A stretch of 22,404 nucleotides of DNA from JBAXAB01 sp043718245 (GCA_043718245.1 JAYSWB010000015.1:1-22404); one strand, 5' to 3'. Positions 14,380-22,314 are shown, counted from the stretch's first letter. Notes: generated by a model not told the origin, from the letters alone. Translations and numbers: made by a program.

Positions 14380-16925
14380 ACATTCACCCCGTGGCACTTC
14401 TTATACTTCTTTCCACTTCCACAAGGACAAGGATCGTTTCTCCCCACTTTGTTACCCTCCTGATTTTTTACCGCTGCCTTTGCAGACTTGATATTGGCAA
14501 TATTCTGAGCAATTTCTCCCGTCACAGGATTATATGAATCAGCATTCGGTTTTAATTCAACCGTTCGGACATTTTCACCAACACCAATCTCGGCCGTAAC
14601 ATTTTCAAGAGTCCTGATTATTTCTGCATCAACCCCCACCTCCATTTGTTTAAATAATCGAAGTCCTTCACGTTTATATTCTACCAAAGGGTCTCTTTGT
14701 CCGTACGCACGAAGTCCAACACTTGATCGCATATAATCCATGATTTCCAAGTGATCTACCCAAAACAAATCGACAGTTTGAAGGATTGCCCCGCGAACGG
14801 TATTCAAAAACGGGTGCTCTCCCATTGCATTTCTCTTTTCTTGGATTTTATTTTTAGCCTCTAAAGTTGTGTGAGATAAAATTCTCTCAAGTTCTTCTGA
14901 TACAACAGATGCATCCCCTATTAGGATTCTACGGCGACGTTCATACACACGCTTTCTCTGCTGGTTCAACACGTCATCATATTCAAGGACATGGCGACGT
15001 GAATCAAAATGTATTCCTTCGATTCTTGACTGGGCACTTTCAAGAGCGCGGGTCACGATCATGTTTGTAATCGCCTCGTCTTCTGGAACCTTTAGACGTG
15101 CCATCATTTTTTTAATAGTGTCGCTCGCAAAAACACGCATCAGGTTGTCATCAAATGATACGAAAAATTGACTTGCCCCAGGGTCTCCTTGTCGACCTGA
15201 ACGACCTCGAAGCTGGTTGTCAATTCGACGTGCCTCGTGGCGTTCGGTTCCAAGCACGAATAAACCTCCAAGGTCGCGAATTTCTTCGTATTGTTCTTTC
15301 GTTGCAGGTACACCTCCTAATTTAATGTCCACACCTCGCCCTGCCATGTTAGTTGCAATTGTCACCGCTCCTTTACGGCCCGCTTGTGCCACGATTTCTC
15401 CTTCTTTTTCGGCAAATTCAGGTTTTGCATTCAATAATGTGTGTGGGATTCCCTCTTTCTTTAAATATTCAGAAAGTAGCTGGTTTTTTTCAATTGAAGC
15501 AGTACCAACAAGGACCGGCTGGCCTTTTGCATTTAATTCTTTGATTTTTCGCGAGATGGCTTTGAACTTTCCATTTTCGTTTTGGAAAATCAAGTCGCTA
15601 AAATCCTGTCGGACAATTTTTCGGTGAGTCGGCACCTCTATGGTGTCGATACCGTACACTTTCAAAAATTCTTCTGAGCTCGTCATTGCTGTTCCTGTCA
15701 TTCCTGCCAACTTTGGATATAATCGGAAATAGTTTTGGTAAGTAATTGAAGCATATGCGCGGGTTTCTTGATTAATTTTTACGCCCTCTTTCGCCTCGAT
15801 TGCTTGGTGCAAGCCTTCGCTCCAACGTCGCCCAGGTTGCAAACGTCCAGTTGATGGGTCGACAATAATGACTTGATTATCCTTCACAACATATTCCACA
15901 TCCTTTATATAAAGTGCTTTTGCCTTCACTGCGTTTTCCAAGTGATGCACGAATTTGATACCCCCATCGCTGTAAATATTTCCCATTCCCAATTCTTTTT
16001 CTGCCAAGTCAATTCCCGCACTTGTTAATGAAATTGATCGGAACTTTTCATCAACTGTATAGTGCTCGTCCTTTGACATTCTTCTAGAAATCTTTGAAAA
16101 AGTAGTATAGAAGTCATCGGAATCAGCAAATGGAATCGCGATAATGAGAGGTGTTCTAGATTCGTCGATCAAAATTGAGTCCACTTCGTCCACAATAGCG
16201 TAGTAAAAATCACGCTGACGCAGGCCTTGTGTATTTTTTTCCAAGTTATCGCGCAAATAATCAAATCCGAACTGACTGTTTGTTCCGTAAGTTACATCAG
16301 CTGTATATGCATCCCTTCTGTCGCATGGTTTTAAAAATTCGTATTTTACTTTGAAAGATCCTGATTCATTTATTTCTTGTTCAAGTTTTTCTTCATTAAC
16401 ATGCGCAGGGTCAAACAAATACGAAGTGTCATCATTCACAACACCTACTGTTAATCCCAGGAATGAATAAATTTCACTCATCCACACCGCATCTCTTCGC
16501 GCCAAGTAATCATTCACCGTAATCACGTGAACACCGCGTCCTGACAATGCATTCAAATACACAGCCAATGTCGCCATCAAAGTTTTTCCTTCTCCTGTTT
16601 TCATTTCCGCAATATTTCCATCATGGAGAATCATTCCGCCGATCAGTTGCACATCGTAGTGACGTTGATTGCGTACTCGGTGTGAAGTCTCACGAACCAC
16701 CGCAAATGCTTCGGGCAACACAGTTGATAGCGCCTCTTGTAAAGTTTTTCCCTGAGACTCTAAATTACCAATTTTCTCCTTTAATTCGGAGGTTTTTGCC
16801 TTTAATTCATCATTTGAAAGCAATTTAAGGTGTTCCTCTAAAGCATTTATAGCCTCAACATTTTTCCTATATTTCTTGATAAATCGTGATGAGTGCGTAC
16901 CGATAATCTTGGATATGATCGACAT
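14376..16925 (-). CDS. secA: Preprotein translocase ATPase SecA
   Basis: 849 residues, full length. SecA pushes unfolded signal-peptide proteins through SecYEG and would serve the exported proteins in this window. In the sequence: Walker A KTGEGKT (109-115), DEVDSILIDESRTPL (246-260) with the DEVD box, and the NBD2 block TIATNMAGRGVDIKLGG followed by LFVLGTERHEARRIDNQLRGRSGRQGDPG. The helical scaffold and wing domain cover about 620-780. The C-terminal zinc motif is C833-x-C835-x8-C844-H845 (CPCGSGKKYKKCH), which binds SecB or ribosomes in other bacteria. TATAGT with an extended TG lies 9 bases before the ATG, with no Shine-Dalgarno. A hairpin terminator separates it from the peptide gene upstream. 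Confidence 0.98.
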   Translation of the reverse strand: MSIISKIIGTHSSRFIKKYRKNVEAINALEEHLKLLSNDELKAKTSELKEKIGNLESQGKTLQEALSTVLPEAFAVVRETSHRVRNQRHYDVQLIGGMILHDGNIAEMKTGEGKTLMATLAVYLNALSGRGVHVITVNDYLARRDAVWMSEIYSFLGLTVGVVNDDTSYLFDPAHVNEEKLEQEINESGSFKVKYEFLKPCDRRDAYTADVTYGTNSQFGFDYLRDNLEKNTQGLRQRDFYYAIVDEVDSILIDESRTPLIIAIPFADSDDFYTTFSKISRRMSKDEHYTVDEKFRSISLTSAGIDLAEKELGMGNIYSDGGIKFVHHLENAVKAKALYIKDVEYVVKDNQVIIVDPSTGRLQPGRRWSEGLHQAIEAKEGVKINQETRAYASITYQNYFRLYPKLAGMTGTAMTSSEEFLKVYGIDTIEVPTHRKIVRQDFSDLIFQNENGKFKAISRKIKELNAKGQPVLVGTASIEKNQLLSEYLKKEGIPHTLLNAKPEFAEKEGEIVAQAGRKGAVTIATNMAGRGVDIKLGGVPATKEQYEEIRDLGGLFVLGTERHEARRIDNQLRGRSGRQGDPGASQFFVSFDDNLMRVFASDTIKKMMARLKVPEDEAITNMIVTRALESAQSRIEGIHFDSRRHVLEYDDVLNQQRKRVYERRRRILIGDASVVSEELERILSHTTLEAKNKIQEKRNAMGEHPFLNTVRGAILQTVDLFWVDHLEIMDYMRSSVGLRAYGQRDPLVEYKREGLRLFKQMEVGVDAEIIRTLENVTAEIGVGENVRTVELKPNADSYNPVTGEIAQNIANIKSAKAAVKNQEGNKVGRNDPCPCGSGKKYKKCHGVNV

Positions 16926-16934
16926 AGTGGGACT

Positions 16935-16943
16935 ACTATACCA
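16935..16943 (-). promoter_or_regulatory. Extended -10 promoter before secA
   Basis: The minus strand reads TGGTATAGT: extended TG (16942-16943) and TATAGT (16935-16940), 9 bases before the secA ATG. A -35 at the right distance would lie in the T-run of the preceding terminator, so it is weak. Confidence 0.45.
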
Positions 16944-16959
16944 CAGAGGTCATAAACAC

Positions 16960-16987
16960 AAAAACACCACAGTTAAGTGGTGTTTTT
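16960..16987 (-). terminator. Rho-independent terminator of the Lys-rich peptide gene
   Basis: An 11-base inverted repeat, AAAAACACCAC / GTGGTGTTTTT, flanks a six-base loop and ends in a T-run on both strands. In the minus direction it lies 30 bases after the stop of the 29-residue gene and just ahead of secA. Confidence 0.75.
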
Positions 16988-17016
16988 GTTAAGTGAGAAG
17001 AAAAATTATTTAAAAT

Positions 17017-17106
17017 TTATCTCTTCTTTGACTTCTTTGCTCCTTTCTTCTTTTTAGCTGCTGGCTTTCGCTTTGCAACCTTCTTAGCCTTCTTTTTTGC
17101 TGCCAT
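17017..17106 (-). CDS. 29-residue Lys/Ala-rich basic peptide, histone H1-like composition
   Basis: ATG at 17106, TAA at 17019-17017. The product begins MAAKKKAKKVAKRKP and is made almost only of Lys (15), Ala (7) and Arg (3), with one each of Val, Pro, Gly and Ser besides the initial Met. Such AKK repeats are found in the tails of eukaryotic histone H1 and of bacterial H1-like (HctA/AlgP-type) proteins and bind DNA or RNA non-specifically. A whole protein this short could be a nucleoid or ribosome-associated peptide. It has its own promoter (17203-17231) and terminator (16960-16987), which argues that it is a real gene. Lys-rich codons (AAG/AAA) could also arise in an AG-biased RNA, so a non-coding transcript cannot be excluded. 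Confidence 0.65.
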   Translation of the reverse strand: MAAKKKAKKVAKRKPAAKKKKGAKKSKKR

Positions 17107-17202
17107 GATATTTTTTGTAAATTAAAAGATCTCTTAATTCGCGTTTCCGTTCTGTCGACTTTAATTACAAATAATTTGTGCCAGACGAAAACTCGTACCT
17201 TA

Positions 17203-17231
17203 ATTATCGTTCATATCGAAGTTGTGCGCAA
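17203..17231 (-). promoter_or_regulatory. Sigma70-type promoter of the Lys-rich peptide gene
   Basis: TTGCGC (17226-17231), exactly 17 bases, then GATAAT (17203-17208) on the minus strand. This is one of the two best-formed promoters in the window. It would give a leader of about 90 bases before the ATG at 17106. A perfect DnaA box lies 18 bases upstream of the -35. Confidence 0.55.
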
Positions 17232-17249
17232 TGTTTTTTTGTAAAATTG

Positions 17250-17258
17250 TGTGGATAA
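17250..17258 (-). other. Perfect DnaA box (TTATCCACA)
   Basis: The plus strand reads TGTGGATAA. It lies upstream of the peptide-gene promoter in the 283-base gap between that gene and the ligase gene. It is single and far from any dnaA or dnaN gene, so it is not an origin; regulation is possible. Confidence 0.4.
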
Positions 17259-17276
17259 GTTGATTTTGCAAAATCA

Positions 17277-17305
17277 CATCGCGCAGTGTCGATTGAAGCG
17301 CGATG
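17277..17305. repeat. 8-base perfect inverted repeat CATCGCGC / GCGCGATG
   Basis: The arms are at 17277-17284 and 17298-17305 with a 13-base loop, in an otherwise AT-rich gap. There is no T-run, so it is not a classical terminator. It might be a protein-binding site. The gap also repeats TTTTTTGTAAAAT on both sides of it (about 17235 and 17311). Confidence 0.45.
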
Positions 17306-17336
17306 CAAAATTTTTTGTAAAATAATTTTAAAAAAT

Positions 17337-17370
17337 AAAAAACACTTTATTTTTTTCTAAAGTGTTTTTT
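17337..17370 (-). terminator. Rho-independent terminator of the ligase gene
   Basis: The stem AAAAAACACTTTA / TAAAGTGTTTTTT flanks a short T-rich loop, with a T-run after the stem in the minus direction. It lies 20 bases after the stop at 17390. It would also work from the other strand. Confidence 0.75.
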
Positions 17371-17389
17371 ATTTTCATGAAACTATTTT

Positions 17390-19687
17390 TTATTGTCGTG
17401 ACGGATCTTTTCCACTCTGAATCATTTTTATATATTCTTCTGCTTGCGCTTTGAATGCTGGTTCTAAGTCCACTGCAACTCTAAGCTCGCGGATTGCATC
17501 ACTATTCCGCCCCGCTTTCAAATACAATGCTGCAAGAGATACGTGGAGTTGTACGTCTGTTGGATTTTCAGCAATCTTTTTCTTGGCAATACTTTCTATG
17601 ATATCGAATCGTCCAACATCAAGATACGCTTGGATAAGTGTTCCATCAGATTCGACATTACTGCCAGCTACAATTGCAGTCGCCTCATCTACACTTGTAG
17701 AATAAATTAGACTAACAGCGTAGAACAATCGTGCAGCGTCATTCTTTGGTTCAAGCTCGTAGGCTTTTTTAAACGGTACTAATGCTTCAGCAAATTGTTT
17801 TGTGTTCAAAAGAATCAAACCTTCTTGTAAGAGGAACTGCTGTTTTGTCGGTGAGAGCGCTTCTGCTTTTTGAACTTCAGAAAGTGAGCCCTTAACATCT
17901 CCGATTTTTGAAAGATATAATGCAAAGAAATAATGATAACGTGGATCACCTGGGAATCTCTCGAACTGTTGTGCGTATTGATCTCTTGTTAGTGCGTCAT
18001 ATTCTGTAGCCAACTCTCGAGATGTAGATGTTGAAGTAATAACCGCAGATGCGACTTCTACCAATCTCTCTCGTGCTTCTGCAATTCCTAATGTGCTGTT
18101 CGAATCGAAAATCGATTTAAAGTATTCCAAAGTCTCTGCAGGATTTGGACCGACAACTTGGCCCTCTGAATCTGAATGGTTACCTAATGCTTGAAGAGCT
18201 TTAATAAGGTTTGCTGAATTTTGATAAGGTTTGTAATTTACGTGGTACAGCGCAAAGACAAGCACGACTGCAGAAATCGTTACGACAAACCACTGAGATC
18301 CTTCCTTTGATAGTAGCGGGACATGCAGGTATTCTGGATTATGCTGATGAGCCGATTCGTTTGCTGAAACATTTCTCTCGTGGAAATACGCAAGGAGAAG
18401 GAAGAAGACTATATAACTTGTTAAGTTGTCGAACACAAAGAAATTGTGAACAAAATACGCCAATAACAATCCGCTGATAGTCGCCCGTTCGATCAATGGC
18501 CACTTGTGACCTTTGCCAGCATCTTTGTGCTTTGACCATAGAACAATAATAAGTGCGCCAAATAATGATAAGTAACCAAGAAGCCCCAAAAATCCTCCTG
18601 CGATCATCCAATCAAAGAATACGTTGTGGGTGCGGTCGAACCATTGCTCCTGTGCATAAGCTGCTGGATTGTAATACTTTGCAAAAACATATCCGAAAGT
18701 GTCCTGTCCCCATCCGAGGATCGGCTTTTCAACAACCCCTTGCCACGCCATCGGCCACAAAAGACCTGCGCGGGCATAACCCTGATTTTCCAAAATACTT
18801 GAAATGTCCCATGTCACAAGCGCACTGTAACGATCGAGAGATGAATTGCTCTTTGCAAATTCTGTACCGCGAATGGCTCCCAAAAACGCAACAACAACAA
18901 GAGCCGCGGCCAAAATCCCGATACCAATATTTCTAATTTTTTTACTTTGCTTTTCACGAATAGCAAGGATAAGTGCTGTCAATAAAACACCGAGCCCAAG
19001 ACCAACCACAGCCCCTCTTGTTCCTGTGTAGAACAAAATTACAATGTTAAAAATAATTATAAGTGCATAACCAAAAATTCTAGACAACATGTCCTTGGCA
19101 TTTTTGCGAGCAAAGTGTGACAGAAGGAAAAATGCTGCGATGAATACATTAAGTAGTGCGTAGACTCCGAGATAGCTCGAGTTTCCAAGAGTTCCCTGAA
19201 TACGACCTCCGCTGATCATGCCTGCATTTTCAGCAGAAAAATCTTGCAAAGCAACAAGCCCGACAACAATAGAAGCGGCCATCAAAGCATGAAAAAGATA
19301 GACCCAAGTCCTTCGTACCTTTATAACAGACGACGTAACCAAAAACAAAAGCCCTAAATGAATTAGCGTGACGTACCCTTCCATTCTTTCAAAGTTGCTC
19401 CAGAAACTTTTTGCGGGTGCAATGCTAAAAATTGTTGCGAGGCCCATAATAAGAAGGAACGCCGAGAGCGCCCAAGTGATCGGAGACTTTTTAGGAAGAA
19501 AAGATCTGTCGAAGCAAACCAGAATAATGTAAAGCGCCGTCATGATTTCGACAATTGTTCGGAAGTAGAACGCCTTCCCTGTGATGTAGGGGAAGAACAT
19601 GTTGCTTGTCATTATAAGGGGCGTGAGGAGAAGTAAAAATACAAGTGTAATAATGGAATATTGTAAATATCGTGAAGTTTTGTTCAT
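17390..19687 (-). CDS. O-antigen ligase / O-oligosaccharyltransferase-like membrane protein with C-terminal TPRs
   Basis: 765 residues from the ATG at 19687. WaaL/Wzy/PglL-type proteins (PF04932 fold) move lipid-linked glycans onto lipid A, polymers or proteins on the outer side of the membrane. About twelve helices fill residues 10-440. The diagnostic residues are in place: FYTGTRGAVVGLGLGVLL with Arg224, and after a large external loop FDRTHNVFFDWMIAGGFLG with His354. The last 190 residues (about 575-765) form TPR repeats (ALYLSKIGDVKGSLSEVQKA, GLILLNTKQFAEALVPFKKA and YELEPKNDAARLF, and ALYLKAGRNSDAIRELRVAV and so on). TPR-tailed ligases are typical of CPR bacteria. A reading 19 residues longer from GTG at 19744 was rejected. 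It may glycosylate the Ser/Thr-rich surface proteins of this window (inference). Confidence 0.88.
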   Translation of the reverse strand: MNKTSRYLQYSIITLVFLLLLTPLIMTSNMFFPYITGKAFYFRTIVEIMTALYIILVCFDRSFLPKKSPITWALSAFLLIMGLATIFSIAPAKSFWSNFERMEGYVTLIHLGLLFLVTSSVIKVRRTWVYLFHALMAASIVVGLVALQDFSAENAGMISGGRIQGTLGNSSYLGVYALLNVFIAAFFLLSHFARKNAKDMLSRIFGYALIIIFNIVILFYTGTRGAVVGLGLGVLLTALILAIREKQSKKIRNIGIGILAAALVVVAFLGAIRGTEFAKSNSSLDRYSALVTWDISSILENQGYARAGLLWPMAWQGVVEKPILGWGQDTFGYVFAKYYNPAAYAQEQWFDRTHNVFFDWMIAGGFLGLLGYLSLFGALIIVLWSKHKDAGKGHKWPLIERATISGLLLAYFVHNFFVFDNLTSYIVFFLLLAYFHERNVSANESAHQHNPEYLHVPLLSKEGSQWFVVTISAVVLVFALYHVNYKPYQNSANLIKALQALGNHSDSEGQVVGPNPAETLEYFKSIFDSNSTLGIAEARERLVEVASAVITSTSTSRELATEYDALTRDQYAQQFERFPGDPRYHYFFALYLSKIGDVKGSLSEVQKAEALSPTKQQFLLQEGLILLNTKQFAEALVPFKKAYELEPKNDAARLFYAVSLIYSTSVDEATAIVAGSNVESDGTLIQAYLDVGRFDIIESIAKKKIAENPTDVQLHVSLAALYLKAGRNSDAIRELRVAVDLEPAFKAQAEEYIKMIQSGKDPSRQ

Positions 19688-19796
19688 GTGAGTGAAGTTC
19701 GAAGGGTTGGTTAATTTATAAGGGGTATGGGGGAATTGTATCACATGGCTTCATATTGTTGAATGTGGTAGTATAGAAAACATTAAATATTAAGGT

Positions 19797-19802
19797 TATT
19801 CT
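19797..19802 (+). promoter_or_regulatory. Weak -10-like hexamer before the epimerase gene
   Basis: TATTCT (4 of 6) lies 7 bases before the ATG at 19810, matching the spacing of other native genes. No -35 or Shine-Dalgarno is clear. Confidence 0.25.
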
Positions 19803-19809
19803 TACTTAA

Positions 19810-20655
19810 ATGAAGTTTCTAATTTTAGGATCATCTGGACAGATCGGCACCGCCTTGACAGAATACGTTAAAAAAAACACTTCTCATGAAGCGATAGGAT
19901 TTGATGTTGTTCGAAATGAAAAGGAGGATCTCAGGATTCCAGCAAATCCCCTTTTGGAAGAATCAATTAAAAATAGTGATTTTATTTTTTTCCTAGCTTT
20001 TGATGTGGGTGGTTCGAGATACTTAAAAATGTACCAAGATACATATGATTTCATAACGAACAATCAAAAACTGATGGTTAATACGTTTGAGCTGATTAAG
20101 AAGCACAAAAAGCCTTTTATTTTCGCTTCAAGCCAGATGTCGACCATGTCTTTTTCTAATTATGGAATTTTGAAAAACTTAGGAGAGAAGATTACCATGG
20201 CGCTTGGAGGAAAAATTGTGAAATTTTGGAATGTTTATGGATTAGAGAGAGATCTAGAAAAATCTCATGTTATTACAGACTTAATATTGAAGGCTGACCA
20301 GAATAAAAAAATCGATCTCTTAACTGATGGTAAAGAAAGTCGCCAGCTCTTACACGCAGAGGATTGCTCTCGATGCCTTGTCACTCTGGCAGAGCAATTT
20401 GATAAAGTAAATCCCGAACAGCCACTTCATATTACAAGTTTTGAATGGACTTGTATTTTAGACGTCGCCCAAATCATCAGCGAAGAGTTTAATAACATTC
20501 CAATTGTACCAGGGGTAGCGAGCGATGACGTGCAACACTCTGTCAGAAACGAGCCATCTCAATATATATTTAATTTCTGGAAGCCGAAAATTAATATAAA
20601 GGAAGGGGTACGAGATATTATTAAGCAAATGCGAGAGTTAAAAATGATAAAATAA
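19810..20655 (+). CDS. NAD-dependent epimerase/dehydratase-like protein (extended SDR)
   Basis: 281 residues. The Rossmann motif MKFLILGSSGQIGTAL has G7, G10 and G13 in the GxxGxxG pattern. The active-site pair Y118-x3-K122 (SNYGILK) follows the serine-rich strand FIFASSQMS (104-112). Extended SDRs of this kind convert nucleotide sugars (epimerases, dehydratases, reductases), but the exact substrate cannot be called. Later blocks KFWNVYGLERD (about 138-148) and GKESRQLLHAEDCSRCLVTL are typical of the sugar-binding half. The next gene starts four bases after its stop, and that gene is a glycosyltransferase, so the pair likely makes and uses one sugar for a surface glycan. Confidence 0.88.
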   Translation: MKFLILGSSGQIGTALTEYVKKNTSHEAIGFDVVRNEKEDLRIPANPLLEESIKNSDFIFFLAFDVGGSRYLKMYQDTYDFITNNQKLMVNTFELIKKHKKPFIFASSQMSTMSFSNYGILKNLGEKITMALGGKIVKFWNVYGLERDLEKSHVITDLILKADQNKKIDLLTDGKESRQLLHAEDCSRCLVTLAEQFDKVNPEQPLHITSFEWTCILDVAQIISEEFNNIPIVPGVASDDVQHSVRNEPSQYIFNFWKPKINIKEGVRDIIKQMRELKMIK

Positions 20656-20659
20656 AAAT

Positions 20660-21613
20660 ATGAACATAATTGTAAGCACTATTACTCCCTGTTTCCGAAT
20701 GAAGCCATATTTGAAGCTTTTTCTAGATGAATTGCCAAAGCAAACCATGTTCGACCAAATGGAAGTAGTTCTCGACCATAATGATCCAGATCAAGAGGAA
20801 ACCTCATGGGTTAAGGCTTTTCAGGAAAAATATCCCGGACGAATCAAGCATATTATTACAAGTCCAGTGGTACCTATCGGAACATCAATGAATACATGTA
20901 TTAAGGAGGCGTCTGGAAAGTATGTGACTATATGGAATGTAGACGATCTTCGAACTCCTAATTCAATCGAACTCCAAGTTAAAGCTATCGAAGAAAAAGG
21001 AGGTGATATTTCATTTGGAGATTATGAAATCGTTAGACAATTTGTTTCTGCAGGTACTCTTCGAGGTAGTTTAGTAAGACACTCTCACATTCCCCCATCT
21101 GAGTTTACACGTTCTATGATTTTTGGGCCTTTTGTAATGTTTAAAAAAGAGCTCTGTAAAAGGTCAGGAATGTTTGACGAACAGCTCGTATCTGGAGCGG
21201 ACTTTGATTTATGCGTACGTTTGGCTTTTAATGGAAAAGCAGTCATGGCAGACGGGCTTTTGGGATTTTATTTAAATGAAGGAAAAGGCGCAAGCACCAG
21301 ACCTGGATCAAAACAAAAACTTGATCGCACGATTATCGAACTGCGATATGGGATTTATGACAAGATCGATTATGAAATTGTTGCGGATGCTAGTACTTAT
21401 CATATTCATCATGTCGTGATCGACGGGGTATACCACCTTATAGAAGAATTTGTGCCAAAATATCGCGAAGTAATAAAAGAAAGATTATCTCAATGGAAAA
21501 AAACTGGTATTAAAAAATTCATGTTCCAAAAGCTATTCATGATTGAAAAAATCAAGAACAAAATAAAAGATACCTTGCGCCCTGGGTATCACCGTTTAAG
21601 CGGCGGAAAGTAA
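20660..21613 (+). CDS. Family-2 glycosyltransferase
   Basis: 317 residues, GT-A fold. The N-terminal strand MNIIVSTITPCFRMKPYLKL is followed by SPVVPIGTSMNTCIKEASGK (68-87), where the Asn-x-Cys-Ile corresponds to the usual 'N-x-G-x' turn. The metal-binding motif is WNVDDLRTP (92-100, D95 and D96). The acceptor-side block GADFDLCVRLAFNGK (179-193) has Asp181 and Asp183. A basic, helical C-terminus (about 265-317) is likely membrane-associated. It is the second gene of the epimerase pair. The nucleotide-binding DG motif is replaced by VVLDHNDPDQEETSW. The sugar donor is unknown. The gene ends inside the T-run of the terminator of the opposite-strand Nudix gene. Confidence 0.9.
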   Translation: MNIIVSTITPCFRMKPYLKLFLDELPKQTMFDQMEVVLDHNDPDQEETSWVKAFQEKYPGRIKHIITSPVVPIGTSMNTCIKEASGKYVTIWNVDDLRTPNSIELQVKAIEEKGGDISFGDYEIVRQFVSAGTLRGSLVRHSHIPPSEFTRSMIFGPFVMFKKELCKRSGMFDEQLVSGADFDLCVRLAFNGKAVMADGLLGFYLNEGKGASTRPGSKQKLDRTIIELRYGIYDKIDYEIVADASTYHIHHVVIDGVYHLIEEFVPKYREVIKERLSQWKKTGIKKFMFQKLFMIEKIKNKIKDTLRPGYHRLSGGK

Positions 21614-21649
21614 AAAAACAGGCCCGCCGCACGAAGTGTGCGACGGACC
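21612..21649 (-). terminator. Strong rho-independent terminator of the Nudix gene
   Basis: In the minus-strand RNA, bases 21649-21621 form a 12-pair stem (GGUCCGUCGCAC with GUGCGGCGGGCC) closing on ACUUC, followed by UG and seven U. The two G-U pairs work only on this strand, which fixes its direction. It lies 22 bases after the Nudix stop. Confidence 0.85.
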
Positions 21650-21670
21650 ATGTGTTATTTTGGAGAATGG

Positions 21671-22201
21671 TTACTCCGAGAACCCAATCATCTGGAGAGC
21701 TTCACGGACTGGGTCAGGCCACGACGGTTCGATCTTGGTGAACCATCCGACCTTCGCGTTTTCTGCGTTAGGCTTGATGACTGCATCGGGGGCAACGAAG
21801 ACTTCGTGAAGATTCCAGATGGAGTGCCAGAGTGGTCGCGTAGCGCTTTCGGGATTCATGACGGAGACCTGCCCGACGAACCTCGGAGTAACTCCCTCCA
21901 ACCCGAGTTCTCGTTTGAGGTGGCGCTTGCACGCCTCCATCGTTGTTTCGCCCCAGTTGAGACGGCCGCCGGTGACAAACCAAGCGTCTTTAAAGGGGGC
22001 TTCGGCGCGATAGCCGAGGAGGAATTCCCGCTTGCCACTCGAGGAATTCAGGCGGGTGACGATGAAGTCACTAGTCATGATCGGAAGCCACTTGAGGACT
22101 TCTTTGAAAACTTCGTCCGGGATGCGCTTGCGATCCGGCATGAGGCTTTCGACGAGGTCGTGACTGACTGCGTTGGTATCTGTATAGTAGTTTGGTGCCA
22201 T
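21671..22201 (-). CDS. Nudix hydrolase resembling GDP-mannose mannosyl hydrolase
   Basis: 176 residues. The core SDFIVTRL (44-51), EFLLGYR, AWFVTGGRLNWGE and TTMEACKRHLKRELGL follow the pattern of Gmm/NudD, which splits GDP-mannose into GDP and mannose. The Nudix box has G-x5-E and then RHLKRELG in place of the canonical REUxEExGU. Gmm also lacks the full box, so this supports the GDP-mannose type. Gmm's catalytic histidine falls near N-A-E-N-A-K, so the His may be missing and the activity may differ. The ATG at 22201 has a good Shine-Dalgarno (AAAGGG, 22207-22212) 5 bases upstream. The gene is clearly GC-rich (two sampled 60-base lines are 52% and 63%; a line in the adjacent glycosyltransferase is 25%), pointing to acquisition by transfer. 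Confidence 0.88.
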   Translation of the reverse strand: MAPNYYTDTNAVSHDLVESLMPDRKRIPDEVFKEVLKWLPIMTSDFIVTRLNSSSGKREFLLGYRAEAPFKDAWFVTGGRLNWGETTMEACKRHLKRELGLEGVTPRFVGQVSVMNPESATRPLWHSIWNLHEVFVAPDAVIKPNAENAKVGWFTKIEPSWPDPVREALQMIGFSE

Positions 22202-22268
22202 ATTGGCCCTTTCTGTATGTAGTTTTTGGGTTGTTGTGCTAGTGAGCCGTTTTGGACTCTACATATAT

Positions 22269-22297
22269 ATAATGACACCTATCTATCCTAAAGTCAA
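22269..22297 (-). promoter_or_regulatory. Promoter of the Nudix gene, in the tail of the IS30-like element
   Basis: TTGACT (22292-22297), exactly 17 bases, then CATTAT (22269-22274) on the minus strand. It gives a leader of about 60 bases with a Shine-Dalgarno. The -35 begins just 18 bases after the transposase stop, so it may be an outward promoter carried by the insertion element. Confidence 0.5.
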
Positions 22298-22314
22298 TAC
22301 ACCAAAAGCTGAAT

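Noticed and set aside
19688..19744. Start of the ligase gene at GTG 19744
   Set aside because: The extra 19 residues are not like a signal or membrane segment. The ATG at 19687 begins directly ahead of the first membrane helix.
21638..22222. 194-codon open frame on the plus strand opposite the Nudix gene
   Set aside because: High GC keeps several frames open here. The minus frame has a Nudix core, Shine-Dalgarno and terminator; the plus frame shows no family motif.
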